A stretch of 57,512 nucleotides of DNA from Acidobacteriota bacterium (GCA_021781455.1 JAJXWV010000052.1:1-57512); one strand, 5' to 3'; counted from the stretch's first letter, positions 25,238 to 34,668 are shown. The notes: generated by a model from the sequence alone, not told the origin. Numbers and translations are program-made.

Positions 25238-25416
25238 CTTCTGTCGGGCACTTCGTGCCCTCGTACGCTGATGTGCGGGCTCGCCCCGGCGGCCTGACGT
25301 CCGCCGCTAAATTCTTGCGGCGGCTACGCCGCCTCGCAACCGCGCAACCGCGCAACGGCGCAACCTCGCAACGGCGCAACGGCGCAACCGCGCAACCCCG
25401 CAACCGTGTAACCCGC
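25238..25416. repeat. Palindromes plus GCGCAACC tandem array
   Basis: The left part repeats modules of the 4481 element (GTCGGGCACTTCGTGCCC, CGGCGGCCTGACGTCCGCCG, GCGGCGGCTACGCCGCC). The right part, 25333-25416, is a run of about ten CGCAACCG/CGCAACGG words. No gene is visible in 25175-25503; the last ~80 bp should hold the promoter of the molybdenum hydroxylase operon. Confidence 0.8.
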
Positions 25417-25503
25417 AGGTGCGACACAGGTCATTGACTCCCCGAACTACCGCGGTACGATGCCGCCTTCACGAGCCGGCCCAGCTCGCCTCAGGAGGGC
25501 CGC

Positions 25504-25980
25504 GTGAAAACCACAGTCAAGTTCCGCCTTAACGGGCGTCCTACCACCATCGAGACCGACGACGACCGCAGACTGCTCTGGGTCCTGCGCACCGATCTCG
25601 ACCTGACCGGCACCAAGTACGGCTGCGGCTCGGGCTTCTGCGGAGCGTGCACCGTCCTCGTCGACGGGAAGGCCGTCCGCTCCTGCCAGACGCCGCTGCG
25701 CAGCCTCGACGGCAAAGAGGTCGTCACCATCGAGGGTCTCTCCCGCGACGGGCAGATCCATCCGCTGCAGCAGGCCTTCGTCGACCACGGCGCCTTGCAG
25801 TGCGGCTACTGCACGCCCGGCATGATCATGAATGCCACGGCGCTGCTCCAGCAGCAGCCGCATCCCACGCGCGAGGCCATCGTGCAGGGGATGGAGCGCA
25901 ATCTCTGCCGCTGCGGCGCACACCAGAGGATCATCGCCGCCATTGAAGATGTGTCCCGCGGCAAGGGAGGTGCGGCATGA
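25504..25980 (+). CDS. Molybdenum hydroxylase small subunit, 2x[2Fe-2S]
   Basis: A 158-aa electron-transfer subunit of the xanthine dehydrogenase family (isoquinoline oxidoreductase alpha / aldehyde oxidoreductase type). The plant-ferredoxin motif is CGSGFCGACTVLVDG plus C61-type RSC, and the second cluster is CGYCTPGM and CRCG. The start is GTG at 25504 with AGGAGGG seven bases upstream. Its stop overlaps the start of the large subunit (ATGA). The protein passes electrons from the Mo centre to an unknown acceptor. Confidence 0.93.
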   Translation: MKTTVKFRLNGRPTTIETDDDRRLLWVLRTDLDLTGTKYGCGSGFCGACTVLVDGKAVRSCQTPLRSLDGKEVVTIEGLSRDGQIHPLQQAFVDHGALQCGYCTPGMIMNATALLQQQPHPTREAIVQGMERNLCRCGAHQRIIAAIEDVSRGKGGAA

Positions 25981-28100
25981 CCACGAACAAGTCGGGTCTG
26001 GACCGCCGCTCGTTCTGCAGGCTCGTCGGCGGCGGCATCGTCGTCTTCGTCAGCGTCGGCCCTTCCGCTCTCCTGTCGCAGGAGCGCCGGCGTACGTATC
26101 CCGAGGATCTGAACGCGTATCTGAGGATCGACGAGAACGGCCTGGTCACGATCTTCTCCGGAAAGATCGAGATGGGGCAGGGCGTGATGACCTCGCAGGC
26201 CCAGATGGCGGCCGACGAGCTCGGTGTCGGCCTCGATTCCATCCGCATGGTCCTCGGCGACACCGACGTCTGCCCGTGGGACGCCGGCACATGGGGCTCG
26301 CTGACCACTCGCGTTTTCGGACCCGCGCTGCGCGCGGCCGCTGCCGAAGCGCGGACGGTCCTGACGCAGCTCGGTGCGAAACAGCTGGGCGTCGCGAAGG
26401 ACCAGGTCGTCGTGGCGAACGGCGTCGTCTCCGTCGCTGACGACCCCTCCAGGAAAGTGACCTACGGAGAGCTGGCGAAAGGCAAACAGGTCTCGCGACT
26501 CGTCGATGAGAAGGCGGTCCTGCGGTCGGTCAAGGAATTCAAGGTCATGGGTCTGTCGCCGAAGCGCATCGACGGACTCGACAAAGTCACAGGCCACGCG
26601 AAGTACGCGGGCGACATCAGGCTGCCCGGGATGCTCTACGCGCGCATCCTCCGTCCGCCCGCAATGGGGGCGAAGCTGAAGAGCGCCGACACGTCGGCCG
26701 CGAAATCGCTTCCCGGTGTGACAGTCGTCGAGCAGGGTGATCTCGTGGCCGTGCTGCACGCTCAACCGGATGCTGCAGCGGAGGGAATCGGGCGCGTGAA
26801 GGCGGAGTGGGACGTGCCGAAGCCCGAAGTCGATGACACGTCGATCAGCGGCTATCTGCTGCGGAAGGCTCCTCAGCCGCGGGTACGGTCGACGAAGGGT
26901 GACGTCGCAGCTGCACGCGCTGCCGCAGGTCGTGTGTTCGAGTCGACGTACGAGACGCCGTATCACGCCCATGCGCCGATGGAGCCGCACACCGCGATTG
27001 CCGAGTTCAAGGACGGAAAAATGACCATCTGGTCCTCGACGCAATCGCCGTTCGGGACTCGCGACGTGGTTGCGAAGGAGCTCGCGCTCGACCCGAAGAA
27101 CGTTCGCGTCATCACGCCTTACGTCGGCGGTGGATTCGGCGGGAAGGGCAGCGGCCGGCAATCGGCCGAGGCGGCCCGCCTCGCGCAGATCACGGGGAAA
27201 CCCGTGCAGGTCGCGTTTACGCGCCCCGAGGAATTCTTCTACGACACCTTCGATCCCGCTTCAATCATCAAGATCGCCTCGGCCGTCGACAAGGACGGGA
27301 AGATCACGCTCTGGGACTACGACACCTATTATGCGGGCGACCGCGGCACCGAGATCTTCTACGAAATCCCCAACTCGGCGATTCGGACGTACGGATCGTG
27401 GGGCGGCGGCACGCCGCCGCTGTTCCCCGTCGGACCGTGGCGCGCGCCGGGCGCGAACATGAACATCTTCGCCGGCGAGTCGCAGGTCGACATCATGGCC
27501 GCCGCGGCAGGCGTCGATCCGCTCGAGTTTCGTTTGCGGAACACGCCCGATCCGCGCATGCGCAGCGTCCTCCAGGCCGCCGCGAAGCAGTTCGGCTGGA
27601 AGGCCGCTCCCGGCCCGAGCGGCCAGGGGCGCGCCGTGGCCTGCGGCGTCGACGCCGGCACGTACGTCGCCCTGATGGCCAGTGTCAAAGTCGACAAGGC
27701 CAGCGGCAAGGTGACGGTCGATCGCGTGGTCTGCGCGCAGGACATGGGCATCGTCGTCAACCCCGACGGGGCCAGGATGCAGATGGAAGGCTGCGTGACG
27801 ATGGGCCTCGGCTACGTTTTCAGCGAAGAGCTGAAGTTCAAGGGCGCCGAGATCCTCGACCACAATTTCGGGACCTATCGCATCCCGCACTTCTCGCAGG
27901 TGCCGCGGATCGAGACCGTTCTCGTGAAGAACGACGAAGTCCTGCCGCAGGGCGGCGGCGAGCCGGGGATCGTCTGCATGGGCGCGGTCATGGCCAACGC
28001 CGTCTTCGATGCCACCGGCGCCCGCCTTTTCCGTCTGCCGATGACCCCGGAACGGGTGTTGGCGGCGTTGAAGAAGGGGGAAAAGGCTGCGTCATCCTGA
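25977..28100 (+). CDS. Molybdenum hydroxylase large subunit (isoquinoline 1-oxidoreductase beta type)
   Basis: A 707-aa molybdopterin-binding subunit. The N-terminal DRRSFCRLVGGGIVVFVSVG looks like a Tat signal, so the folded holoenzyme is probably exported with its small subunit. Family motifs include KIEMGQGVMTSQAQM, PYVGGGFGGKG and the catalytic-glutamate region QGGGEPGIVCMGAVMANAVF near the end. No FAD subunit is encoded next to it, which fits the two-subunit exported types. The substrate (an N-heterocycle or aldehyde) cannot be told from sequence. Confidence 0.92.
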   Translation: MTTNKSGLDRRSFCRLVGGGIVVFVSVGPSALLSQERRRTYPEDLNAYLRIDENGLVTIFSGKIEMGQGVMTSQAQMAADELGVGLDSIRMVLGDTDVCPWDAGTWGSLTTRVFGPALRAAAAEARTVLTQLGAKQLGVAKDQVVVANGVVSVADDPSRKVTYGELAKGKQVSRLVDEKAVLRSVKEFKVMGLSPKRIDGLDKVTGHAKYAGDIRLPGMLYARILRPPAMGAKLKSADTSAAKSLPGVTVVEQGDLVAVLHAQPDAAAEGIGRVKAEWDVPKPEVDDTSISGYLLRKAPQPRVRSTKGDVAAARAAAGRVFESTYETPYHAHAPMEPHTAIAEFKDGKMTIWSSTQSPFGTRDVVAKELALDPKNVRVITPYVGGGFGGKGSGRQSAEAARLAQITGKPVQVAFTRPEEFFYDTFDPASIIKIASAVDKDGKITLWDYDTYYAGDRGTEIFYEIPNSAIRTYGSWGGGTPPLFPVGPWRAPGANMNIFAGESQVDIMAAAAGVDPLEFRLRNTPDPRMRSVLQAAAKQFGWKAAPGPSGQGRAVACGVDAGTYVALMASVKVDKASGKVTVDRVVCAQDMGIVVNPDGARMQMEGCVTMGLGYVFSEELKFKGAEILDHNFGTYRIPHFSQVPRIETVLVKNDEVLPQGGGEPGIVCMGAVMANAVFDATGARLFRLPMTPERVLAALKKGEKAASS

Positions 28101-28123
28101 TCCTGGGCCGGCGAACCGCAGCC

Positions 28124-28275
28124 CCGTCACTCTGAGCGGGCGGGGCCGCCTCCGGCGGCGGAGCGCGGCGAAGAGTCTCTTACCGGGACGATCAGCAGGC
28201 TGGAGACTCTTCGCCGTGCTGCGCCGCTCCACCCAACCAACCTTCCCCGCGGCTCCGCCGGCTCAGAGTGACGGG
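28124..28275. repeat. CACTCTGAG element
   Basis: CCGTCACTCTGAGCGGGCGG on the left, GGCGAAGAGTCTC facing GAGACTCTTCGCC in the middle and CGCCGGCTCAGAGTGACGGG on the right. A degenerate left unit (GTCATCCTGATCCTGGGCCG) precedes it at 28091. It separates two genes on the same strand. Confidence 0.9.
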
Positions 28276-28325
28276 AACCCGCCGCGCCTTCGCCTCGCAT
28301 CCGCCCGTGATATGACCTCTTCCCG

Positions 28326-29372
28326 ATGACCACCGACTTTCGATCCGACAACACCCTCGGCTCCTCCCCCGAGATCACCGACGCCATCGTGCGGGCCAGC
28401 ACGGGGGCGATGGCGGGCTATGGGAACGACCCGATCACCGAGCTCCTGCGCAGGCGCTGCTGCGAGATCTTCGAGACCGATGTGGCGATCTTTCCGGTGC
28501 TCACCGGCACAGCAGGGAACGCGCTGGCCATCGCGGCGATGACGCCGCCGTGGGGGGCGGTCTTCTGCCACGAGGACGCGCACATCCAGCGCGACGAGCT
28601 CGGTGCCGTGGAGTTCTACACCGGAGGCGCGAAGCTGATCCCGATCCCCGGGACCGATGGGAGGCTGCATGCGGACGCGCTGGGGCGATCCATCGCCGAG
28701 ATCGCCGAGAGCCGCCGCACCGCGGTGCCGGCGTGCGTCAGCCTGACGAACGCGACCGAGGCGGGAACGGTGTACTCGGCGGACGAGATGCGCGAGCTGT
28801 TCGCGATCGCGAAGCGGAGCGGTCTGCGTGCGCACATCGACGGCGCGCGCTTCGCCAACGCGCTCGTGTCGCCGAAGGCCGCCGGCGTTTCGCCCGCCGA
28901 TTTCTCGTGGCGTGCCGGCGCCGACGTCCTCACGTTAGGCGGGACGAAGAACGGCGCGCTGGCGGCGGAAGTGATCGTCGTCTTCCGCAAGGAGCTCGCC
29001 GGGGAACTGGCCATCCGCTATCACCGCGGGGGGCATCGGCTGTCGAAGATGCGCTTCCTCTCCGCGCAGATGGAGGCTTATCTCAGGGACGACGTCTGGC
29101 TGCGGAATGCACGGAACGCCAATGCCATGGCCACACGCCTTCGCGACGGGATCGGCGCGCTGCCCGGAATCGAGATCCTCAGACCGGTCGAGGCGAACAT
29201 CGTTTTCGCGCGCATTCCCACGAAGATTGCCGCGGCTGTGCAGAAGGATGGCTTCCTCTTCTACGACTGGCCGATCTTCGGAGCGGATGCCTATCGACTC
29301 GTGACCGGGTTCAGCACGACCTCCGCCGCCGTCGATGCGTTCGTGGCCGCGCTGCGAAGCGCGGTGGGGTAA
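28326..29372 (+). CDS. ltaE: Low-specificity L-threonine aldolase
   Basis: A 348-aa PLP enzyme of fold type I that cleaves threonine or allo-threonine to glycine and acetaldehyde. The PLP lysine is K208 in TLGGTKNGAL. DFRSDNT at the start, HIDGARFANA, and FPVLTGTAGNALA are family signatures. It is a stand-alone gene flanked by repeat elements on both sides and fits the amino-acid-degrading profile of the window. Confidence 0.92.
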   Translation: MTTDFRSDNTLGSSPEITDAIVRASTGAMAGYGNDPITELLRRRCCEIFETDVAIFPVLTGTAGNALAIAAMTPPWGAVFCHEDAHIQRDELGAVEFYTGGAKLIPIPGTDGRLHADALGRSIAEIAESRRTAVPACVSLTNATEAGTVYSADEMRELFAIAKRSGLRAHIDGARFANALVSPKAAGVSPADFSWRAGADVLTLGGTKNGALAAEVIVVFRKELAGELAIRYHRGGHRLSKMRFLSAQMEAYLRDDVWLRNARNANAMATRLRDGIGALPGIEILRPVEANIVFARIPTKIAAAVQKDGFLFYDWPIFGADAYRLVTGFSTTSAAVDAFVAALRSAVG

Positions 29373-29385
29373 GGAGCAAACGTCG

Positions 29386-29543
29386 CCGTCGCTCTGAGCC
29401 GACGAGTCCCGCCTCCCCGTCACTCCGACGCAGAGAACACAGAGCAGCGAGCCTGCGCTGTGTTCTCAGTGCTCTCTGTGGTGCACCGGCACTCCGGTAA
29501 TCGCGGCTTCAGCGATTTCTGCACAGCCTCTCAGAGTGACGGG
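29386..29543. repeat. Diverged CACTCTGAG element with CACAGAG words inside
   Basis: CCGTCGCTCTGAGCCGACGAG at the left and CTCTCAGAGTGACGGGA at the right bracket GCAGAGAACACAGAGCAG facing CTGTGTTCTCAGTGCTCTCTGTGG. Two repeat families appear nested. Confidence 0.75.
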
Positions 29544-29570
29544 ACTGGAATCAGCGACAATGGCGAGGCG

Positions 29571-30302
29571 ATGAAGGTTTTCTCCGCCATCTTTCTCCTC
29601 GGACTCTCCTGCGCGACGCAGGGACTGCCGGACCAGGGGCGGCTCACGGCGCGGCCTCACCCGGTGGCGTCACAGTGCCGCGGCGGCCTGCGCGCTCTTG
29701 GCCTCGACGCATCGCGCGATGCGATGCTCTACGTGCCGCCGGCCGTGGCCGATGCCGGCCACCCGGCTCCGCTTCTCGTCGTTCTTCACGGCGCGGGCGG
29801 ATCGGGCCAGCGGATCAGCGAACGACTGAGGCAGGCGGCAGACGCGGACGGAATCATTCTCCTGGCGCCGAGCTCGAGAGGCGCGACGTGGGACTCCATT
29901 CGCGGCGCGCTCGGTCCGGACGTGGCGTTCATCGATCGTGCAATGAAGACTGCATTCGACGAATGTGCGGTCGAGCCGTCGCGCGTCGGCGTGGCCGGCT
30001 TTTCCGACGGCGCCTCTTATGCCCTGACGCTTGGCATCGCCAATGGCGACCTCTTTCACGGCGTCATTGCATTCTCCGCCTGCATGCTGACCGATGCCGT
30101 CCCGCATGGCTGGCCGCGATTCTTTCTTTCGCACGGCCGGGAGGACGACATTCTTCCGATCGCCGACTGCGGTCGTCATCTGGCAGCACGGCTTCGCGAA
30201 CGGGGCTACCGCGTGCGTTTCGAGGAGTTCGACGGCGGTCACGAGATCCCGGGGCCGATCGCGGACGAGGCGTTCCGCTGGTTCGGCGCCGGGGGCCGGT
30301 GA
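29571..30302 (+). CDS. Exported alpha/beta-hydrolase (LpqC/PHB-depolymerase-like esterase)
   Basis: A 243-aa secreted hydrolase; the signal-like start MKVFSAIFLLGLSCATQ follows GAGG at 29571. The oxyanion-hole loop is VLHGAGGSGQ, the nucleophile serine is in GFSDG, the acid is in SHGREDDILP and the histidine is in GGHEIPGPI. This order fits carboxylesterase / polyhydroxybutyrate depolymerase-like enzymes. The substrate is unknown. It converges with the kinase gene, with the two stop codons only 1 bp apart. Confidence 0.85.
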   Translation: MKVFSAIFLLGLSCATQGLPDQGRLTARPHPVASQCRGGLRALGLDASRDAMLYVPPAVADAGHPAPLLVVLHGAGGSGQRISERLRQAADADGIILLAPSSRGATWDSIRGALGPDVAFIDRAMKTAFDECAVEPSRVGVAGFSDGASYALTLGIANGDLFHGVIAFSACMLTDAVPHGWPRFFLSHGREDDILPIADCGRHLAARLRERGYRVRFEEFDGGHEIPGPIADEAFRWFGAGGR

Positions 30303-30303
30303 C

Positions 30304-32430
30304 TCAGGTCCTGGCCATCAGCGCCTGGAAACGGGGGTTGTGGCGAAGCGGATCGAGATCGGGATCATTCTCGACCCAGCTCTTGGACAGGGCATCGCTG
30401 AGGACGGACGATTCCAGGCAGGCGATGGCATCGTCGTATTTGCCGAGGCTCGTGTAAACGCAGGCGGCGTTGTATTCGATGATGGGCTCATCGGAGTCGA
30501 TGAGAAGGGCGCGGCGGACCCACTCCTCGGCGCGCTCGGGCTCGCCGAGCTCGGCGAAGATGGCGGCGCCCATCGTCCACGCCCGGGTGTCGTCGGGATG
30601 GTCGCGCAGGCGCTTCTTGGTCGCTTCCACGCAGGCGATCGAGGTGGCGCGCGCCTTCGTCGTCTCGCCGAGCTTGCGGTAGCACATTCCCAGCAGGTAC
30701 CAGGAGTCGTAGGCATCGGGCGAGATCCGGCAGGCTTCCCGGAATCGAGCCGCGGCCTCTGCCATCCGCCCCTGTCCGAAGGCAACGCGGCCGAAGATGT
30801 AGTGGGCATCGTAGAGCGCGGGATCGAGCTCGATGGCGCGGCGGAGCTCGACTTCCGCCTCTTCGTTGGCGTTCGTCAGGAAGAGAGCCAGCCCGCGCGC
30901 GGCCCTGGCCTCGGGCAGGTCGGGATCGATCTCCAGCGCTTTCTCGCTTGCTTCCACGGCCGCAGCAACCGTGCTCGCATCGCCGCCGAAGTAGAGCCGC
31001 AGAAAGGCATTGCATTCGGCGATGCCGGCGTAGGCCCGCGCATTGCGGCCGTCGATGTCGATGGCCTGACCGAACGAATGGATGGCGATCTCCAGCGCTT
31101 TTCGCCGGTGCTGGTGAAGGAACTGGCGTCCCTGCAGGTAGGCCTCGTACGACTCGGTCTCGGCGCCGGACATGGCGCGCCTGACGCGCTCGCCTTTGAG
31201 CGTGACCTGGAGCGCCGCGGCGATGTTCGCCGCGATCTCGTCCTCGACGGCGAAGATGTCGCGCATGTCGCGGTCGTAGCGTTCGGACCAGACGCGATAG
31301 CCGTTCTCCACTTCGACGAGCTGTGCCGTGATGCGGAGGCGATCGCCGGCCCGGCGCACGCTGCCTTCCAGGAGGTGATCGACGTGCAGCTTCGCGCCGA
31401 TGTCGCGCGTATCGGCGGCGCGGTCCTTGAACTGGAAGGCCGAGGTCCGCGAGGCGACGAAGAGATCGCGAATCGGCCGCAGCGCCGCCAGAATCTCCTC
31501 GGCAATGCCGTCGCAGAGGTAGCCCTGGTCGCGCGCCGGAGTCATGTCGGCGAAGGGAAGAACGGCGATCGAGGCCCTCTTCGTCGCGGCCCGCCTGCGG
31601 ATGGTCACCGCCGCGGGATCGCTGTCATGCTGCAGCAGTCCGAGGTCGCTGATCAACGTGTCGATCTGTTCGTAACGGAGGCGGCGGTCCTTTGCCAGGG
31701 CGCGGTCGATGATGCCGTTGATCGCCGGAGGGAGGTTCGCCCGGAGATTCGTCAGCGGTTCGTGCGGCTGGTTGAGCACTGCATAGATGAGCGCCTCCAC
31801 CTGATCGCCGCGGAAAGGCGCAGCGCCGGCCAGCATCTCGTAGAGAACGACACCCAGCGACCAGATGTCGGCGCGCGGATCGATGCTTTCGCCGCGGAGC
31901 TGCTCGGGGGCCATGTAAGCCGGCGTGCCGATGATGATGCCGGCGCGCGAGGCACGGGCGCTGGCGAGCTTGGCCAGCCCGAAGTCGAGGATCTTCACCG
32001 TGTCGCGGCGCGTGATGACGATGTTTTGCGGCTTGATGTCCCGGTGGATGATGAGCTCTTCATGCGCCGCCGCCAGTCCGCGCGCGATCTGCATGGCGAT
32101 GCCGACGGCGCGCTCCAGCTCGAGCGGGCCGCGGCTGATGACGACGTCGAGCATTTCGCCGTCGTAGAACGGCATGACGATGAAGGTCTCGCCGTCCTCG
32201 GTCGTGTCGATGTCGAAGACGCCGCAGATGTTCGGATGGTCGAGCGAGGAGGCGGCGCGCGCTTCGGCCATGAATCGCTGCCGTGCCTCTTCGCCCGGAA
32301 TCGAGCCGGCCTGCAGGAATTTCAGGGCCACGCGCCGGCCGAGCTTCTCGTCGACGGCGCGGTACACCATCCCCATCCCGCCCGCCCCGATCTTCTCTTC
32401 GATGCGGTAGTGCGAGACAGAAACGGGCAT
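30304..32430 (-). CDS. Ser/Thr protein kinase with FlgO-like and TPR domains
   Basis: About 708 aa. The kinase domain at ~8-270 has GAGGMGMVY, K37, HRDIKPQN (129-136) and D149-FG, all needed for activity. Residues ~300-430 form the domain that follows kinases in such proteins (IAVLPFADMTPARDQGYLCD, LVEVENGYRVWSERYDRD), related to the FlgO/TolB-N type. The last ~270 residues are about six TPR units. No membrane segment is seen, so it is probably cytoplasmic. ATGs at 32445 and 32457 are alternative starts; none has a clear ribosome site. Confidence 0.9.
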   Translation of the reverse strand: MPVSVSHYRIEEKIGAGGMGMVYRAVDEKLGRRVALKFLQAGSIPGEEARQRFMAEARAASSLDHPNICGVFDIDTTEDGETFIVMPFYDGEMLDVVISRGPLELERAVGIAMQIARGLAAAHEELIIHRDIKPQNIVITRRDTVKILDFGLAKLASARASRAGIIIGTPAYMAPEQLRGESIDPRADIWSLGVVLYEMLAGAAPFRGDQVEALIYAVLNQPHEPLTNLRANLPPAINGIIDRALAKDRRLRYEQIDTLISDLGLLQHDSDPAAVTIRRRAATKRASIAVLPFADMTPARDQGYLCDGIAEEILAALRPIRDLFVASRTSAFQFKDRAADTRDIGAKLHVDHLLEGSVRRAGDRLRITAQLVEVENGYRVWSERYDRDMRDIFAVEDEIAANIAAALQVTLKGERVRRAMSGAETESYEAYLQGRQFLHQHRRKALEIAIHSFGQAIDIDGRNARAYAGIAECNAFLRLYFGGDASTVAAAVEASEKALEIDPDLPEARAARGLALFLTNANEEAEVELRRAIELDPALYDAHYIFGRVAFGQGRMAEAAARFREACRISPDAYDSWYLLGMCYRKLGETTKARATSIACVEATKKRLRDHPDDTRAWTMGAAIFAELGEPERAEEWVRRALLIDSDEPIIEYNAACVYTSLGKYDDAIACLESSVLSDALSKSWVENDPDLDPLRHNPRFQALMART

Positions 32431-32517
32431 AGCAATGCCGGCCATCGAAGCGAACATCGCGCCGGCCGGAGTGTCTGTCGGCGGCAGATGTCACCGCGCG
32501 AGGAGACAGCGGACGTT

Positions 32518-32600
32518 GTAGGGACGCGCAGCAGCGCGTCCGCAGCTTTGTGGTCGTCCATTTCCCCCCCGGGTTGCGGACGCGCTGCTGCGCGTCCGCA
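32518..32600. repeat. GTAGGGACGCGC palindromic element, copy 2
   Basis: Arms starting GTAGGGACGCGCAGCAGCGC and ending CGCGCTGCTGCGCGTCCGC lie around a 40-nt centre. It ends 18 bp from the helicase stop and lies upstream of the kinase gene. Confidence 0.9.
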
Positions 32601-32618
32601 CAACGGAGGCAACAGGGG

Positions 32619-33953
32619 CTACGGCCGCCGGCGCGCGAATGAACGCGGTGCGTCGGCTGGGCGCCCGAACGAGCTGCGCGGGGCATTCGGGCCGCGGGTC
32701 TGCGCGGGCCGGCCGTGCGGTTTGCGTGAGCTCGCGGACCCGCCGCGCGCGTCGGCATGGCGGTACGGCGAGGTCGCAGGGCGCGGATGCGGGCGCTGCT
32801 CGACCCTCACGGACCTGATCGTCTCGCGCTGCACGACGAAGCCTTCCGCGGTCTTCCGTTCGATGCGCCGGCCGACGACGCTCTCCACGCGCCGCAGGTC
32901 GGCGCGATCCTCCGGAGTGACGAAGCTGATGGCCTCGCCGATGGCCGCCGCCCGGCCGGTCCGGCCGATGCGGTGCACGTAATCCTCGGGAATGTGCGGG
33001 AAATCGAAGTTGATGACGTGCGAGATGCCGTCCACATCGATTCCGCGAGCGGCGATGTCGGTGGCCACGAGCACGCGTACGCGGCCGGCGCGGAAGCTCT
33101 CCAGTGCGCGCTGGCGCTGGACCTGGCTGCGATTCGAGTGAATCGTGGCCGTGGCGTGTCCGGCCGCTTCGAGCTTGCGGGCGATCTTGTCGGCGCCGTG
33201 CTTGGTGCGCGAGAAAACCAGCACCGAGCTCATGCTGGTGTCCCGCAACAGGTGCAGCAGCAGGTCGTTCTTCTGGCCGTGCGGCACTTCGTGGACGTGC
33301 TGGCTGATCGTGTCCGCCGGCTTGAGGCGCGGCGCCACTTCGATCATTTCGGGATTGCGGAGGAAGTCGGACGCGATCTGCTGGATCTCGTGCGAGAACG
33401 TTGCCGAGAAGAGCATCGTCTGCCGCTCTTTCGGAACGGCTGCGAGGATCTTCCGGATCGCCGGGAGAAAGCCCATGTCCAGCATGCGATCGCCCTCGTC
33501 GAGCACGAGGTACTGCAGTCCGCCGAAGCGGACGTGGCCCTGGGCCATGAGGTCGAGGAGCCGGCCGGGAGTGGCGATGACGACGTCAACGCCTCGGCGG
33601 AGCGCCGCGATCTGCGGCTGCTCACCCACGCCGCCATAGACCATGACCGAGCGGACATGAAGGTGGTTCGAATAGGCGCGGAGGTTTCCCGCGATCTGCA
33701 CGACGAGCTCGCGCGTCGGCGCCAGAATCAGGGCACGCGTGTGCGGCTGAGCGGGGCGGACGGCCAGCCGCTCGAGCAGAGGGAGGACGAACGCGGCCGT
33801 CTTGCCGGTGCCGGTCTGGGCGACGCCGACGAGGTCGCGCCCTTCCAGAATCGCGGGAATGGCTCTGGTCTGAATCGGTGTCGGTTCGGTGTATCCGGCC
33901 TCGCGGACCGCTTTGGCGATCTCCGGGCGCAGGCCGAGTGAAGCAAATGGCAT
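32619..33953 (-). CDS. DEAD-box RNA helicase, RhlE type, with DEGD motif
   Basis: A 444-aa ATP-dependent RNA helicase. Q motif PTPIQTRAIP, motif I AQTGTGKT, Ia PTRELVVQI, III SATFS, V TDIAARGIDV and VI HRIGRTGR are all present. Motif II reads VLDEGDRMLD instead of DEAD, leaving the metal-binding D-E intact but replacing Ala with Gly. The C-terminal ~90 residues are basic and disordered (Arg/Pro/Ser-rich), typical of RhlE-like RNA-binding tails. AAGGA precedes the ATG at 33953; the frame upstream is non-coding. Confidence 0.95.
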   Translation of the reverse strand: MPFASLGLRPEIAKAVREAGYTEPTPIQTRAIPAILEGRDLVGVAQTGTGKTAAFVLPLLERLAVRPAQPHTRALILAPTRELVVQIAGNLRAYSNHLHVRSVMVYGGVGEQPQIAALRRGVDVVIATPGRLLDLMAQGHVRFGGLQYLVLDEGDRMLDMGFLPAIRKILAAVPKERQTMLFSATFSHEIQQIASDFLRNPEMIEVAPRLKPADTISQHVHEVPHGQKNDLLLHLLRDTSMSSVLVFSRTKHGADKIARKLEAAGHATATIHSNRSQVQRQRALESFRAGRVRVLVATDIAARGIDVDGISHVINFDFPHIPEDYVHRIGRTGRAAAIGEAISFVTPEDRADLRRVESVVGRRIERKTAEGFVVQRETIRSVRVEQRPHPRPATSPYRHADARGGSASSRKPHGRPAQTRGPNAPRSSFGRPADAPRSFARRRP

Positions 33954-34156
33954 GGGATTCCTTTTCTCAGGTTCGTGATGAATCACTCTCTGAGGTGGAA
34001 ACCACGCGACAGAGACGCGATACAGCGCTGGTGGACCCTGCAAAACGCGGGTAGTACGGGATTTATTGCCTTTTGTCAGTTCAGGCCGGCTGGGAAGGTG
34101 AGTGTCGACTGCCCCGAGGGACCCGTATCATCCACCCGTTCCGACAATCCGATGCC

Positions 34157-34406
34157 ACTGGCGAGCTTGCTGCAAAGGCGAAGACGGATCGCGAACGCGA
34201 TTACCTGCACGCCATCGAGGTTCTGTATGGCGACGGCACGAAAGAGGATCGCGATTTCAAGTACGCCGCGGCCATGGCGGTTCTGCACCAGCGCTATCCC
34301 GAAGACGTCGACGCCACGGCCTTCTACGCTCTTTCCCTTCTTGGCACTGCCCATCATGACCGCGATTTCGCGATCTACATGAAAGCAGCGGCGCTGCTCC
34401 CGAGAG
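34157..34406 (+). pseudogene. Internal fragment of a TPR-containing protein
   Basis: About 83 codons (AAKAKTDRERDYLHAIEVLY, then RDFKYAAAMAVLHQRYPEDV and DATAFYALSLLGTAHHDRDF) match the middle of a large acidobacterial-type TPR family (normally ~500 aa or more) in which KT-RERDYI-AI and RYPDD-EA-FYAL are conserved. There is no signal peptide, N-terminal TPR or C-terminal part on either side. The match stops just before the zinc-finger gene. It is therefore a decayed remnant. The rest of 33954-34410 holds only the helicase leader and no other gene. Confidence 0.7.
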
Positions 34407-34410
34407 GGAC

Positions 34411-34668
34411 ATGGCGAAGCGACGGACGGTCGAACCGCCGTACTGGCTCGTCGGTTTCGAGGTGTTCTGCGGCACGTGTCATGCCCTCTATGCGCATGCG
34501 GTCGCGGCGCACTGCGACGGCTGCGACCGCCCGCTCTGCCTGAGCTGTCGCGTCACGCGAAGCGGCCGGATCTTCTGTTCGGAATGCGACGAGAAAGAGA
34601 GGAAGCAGTGGCGGCACGCGCGATCTGGAAAGGCGTCATCGTCATCGGCAGGCAGAAGCTCCCGGTGA
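34411..34668 (+). CDS. Small Cys-rich zinc-binding protein
   Basis: An 85-aa protein with four CxxC pairs at C20/C23, C35/C38, C43/C46 and C56/C59, plus H24, H29 and H34. This spacing fits a cross-brace double zinc finger of B-box or RING-like appearance. I do not recognise the family. The basic, Ser-rich tail (from ~62) is read from DNA that overlaps the start of the first ku gene by 61 nt, so the two are co-transcribed and probably co-translated. A role with Ku is inferred from position only. Confidence 0.6.
   Translation: MAKRRTVEPPYWLVGFEVFCGTCHALYAHAVAAHCDGCDRPLCLSCRVTRSGRIFCSECDEKERKQWRHARSGKASSSSAGRSSR

Noticed and set aside
30094-32982. A 962-codon plus-strand open frame across the kinase gene
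   Set aside because: It is the antisense shadow of the Ser/Thr kinase-TPR gene, whose motifs are intact on the minus strand.
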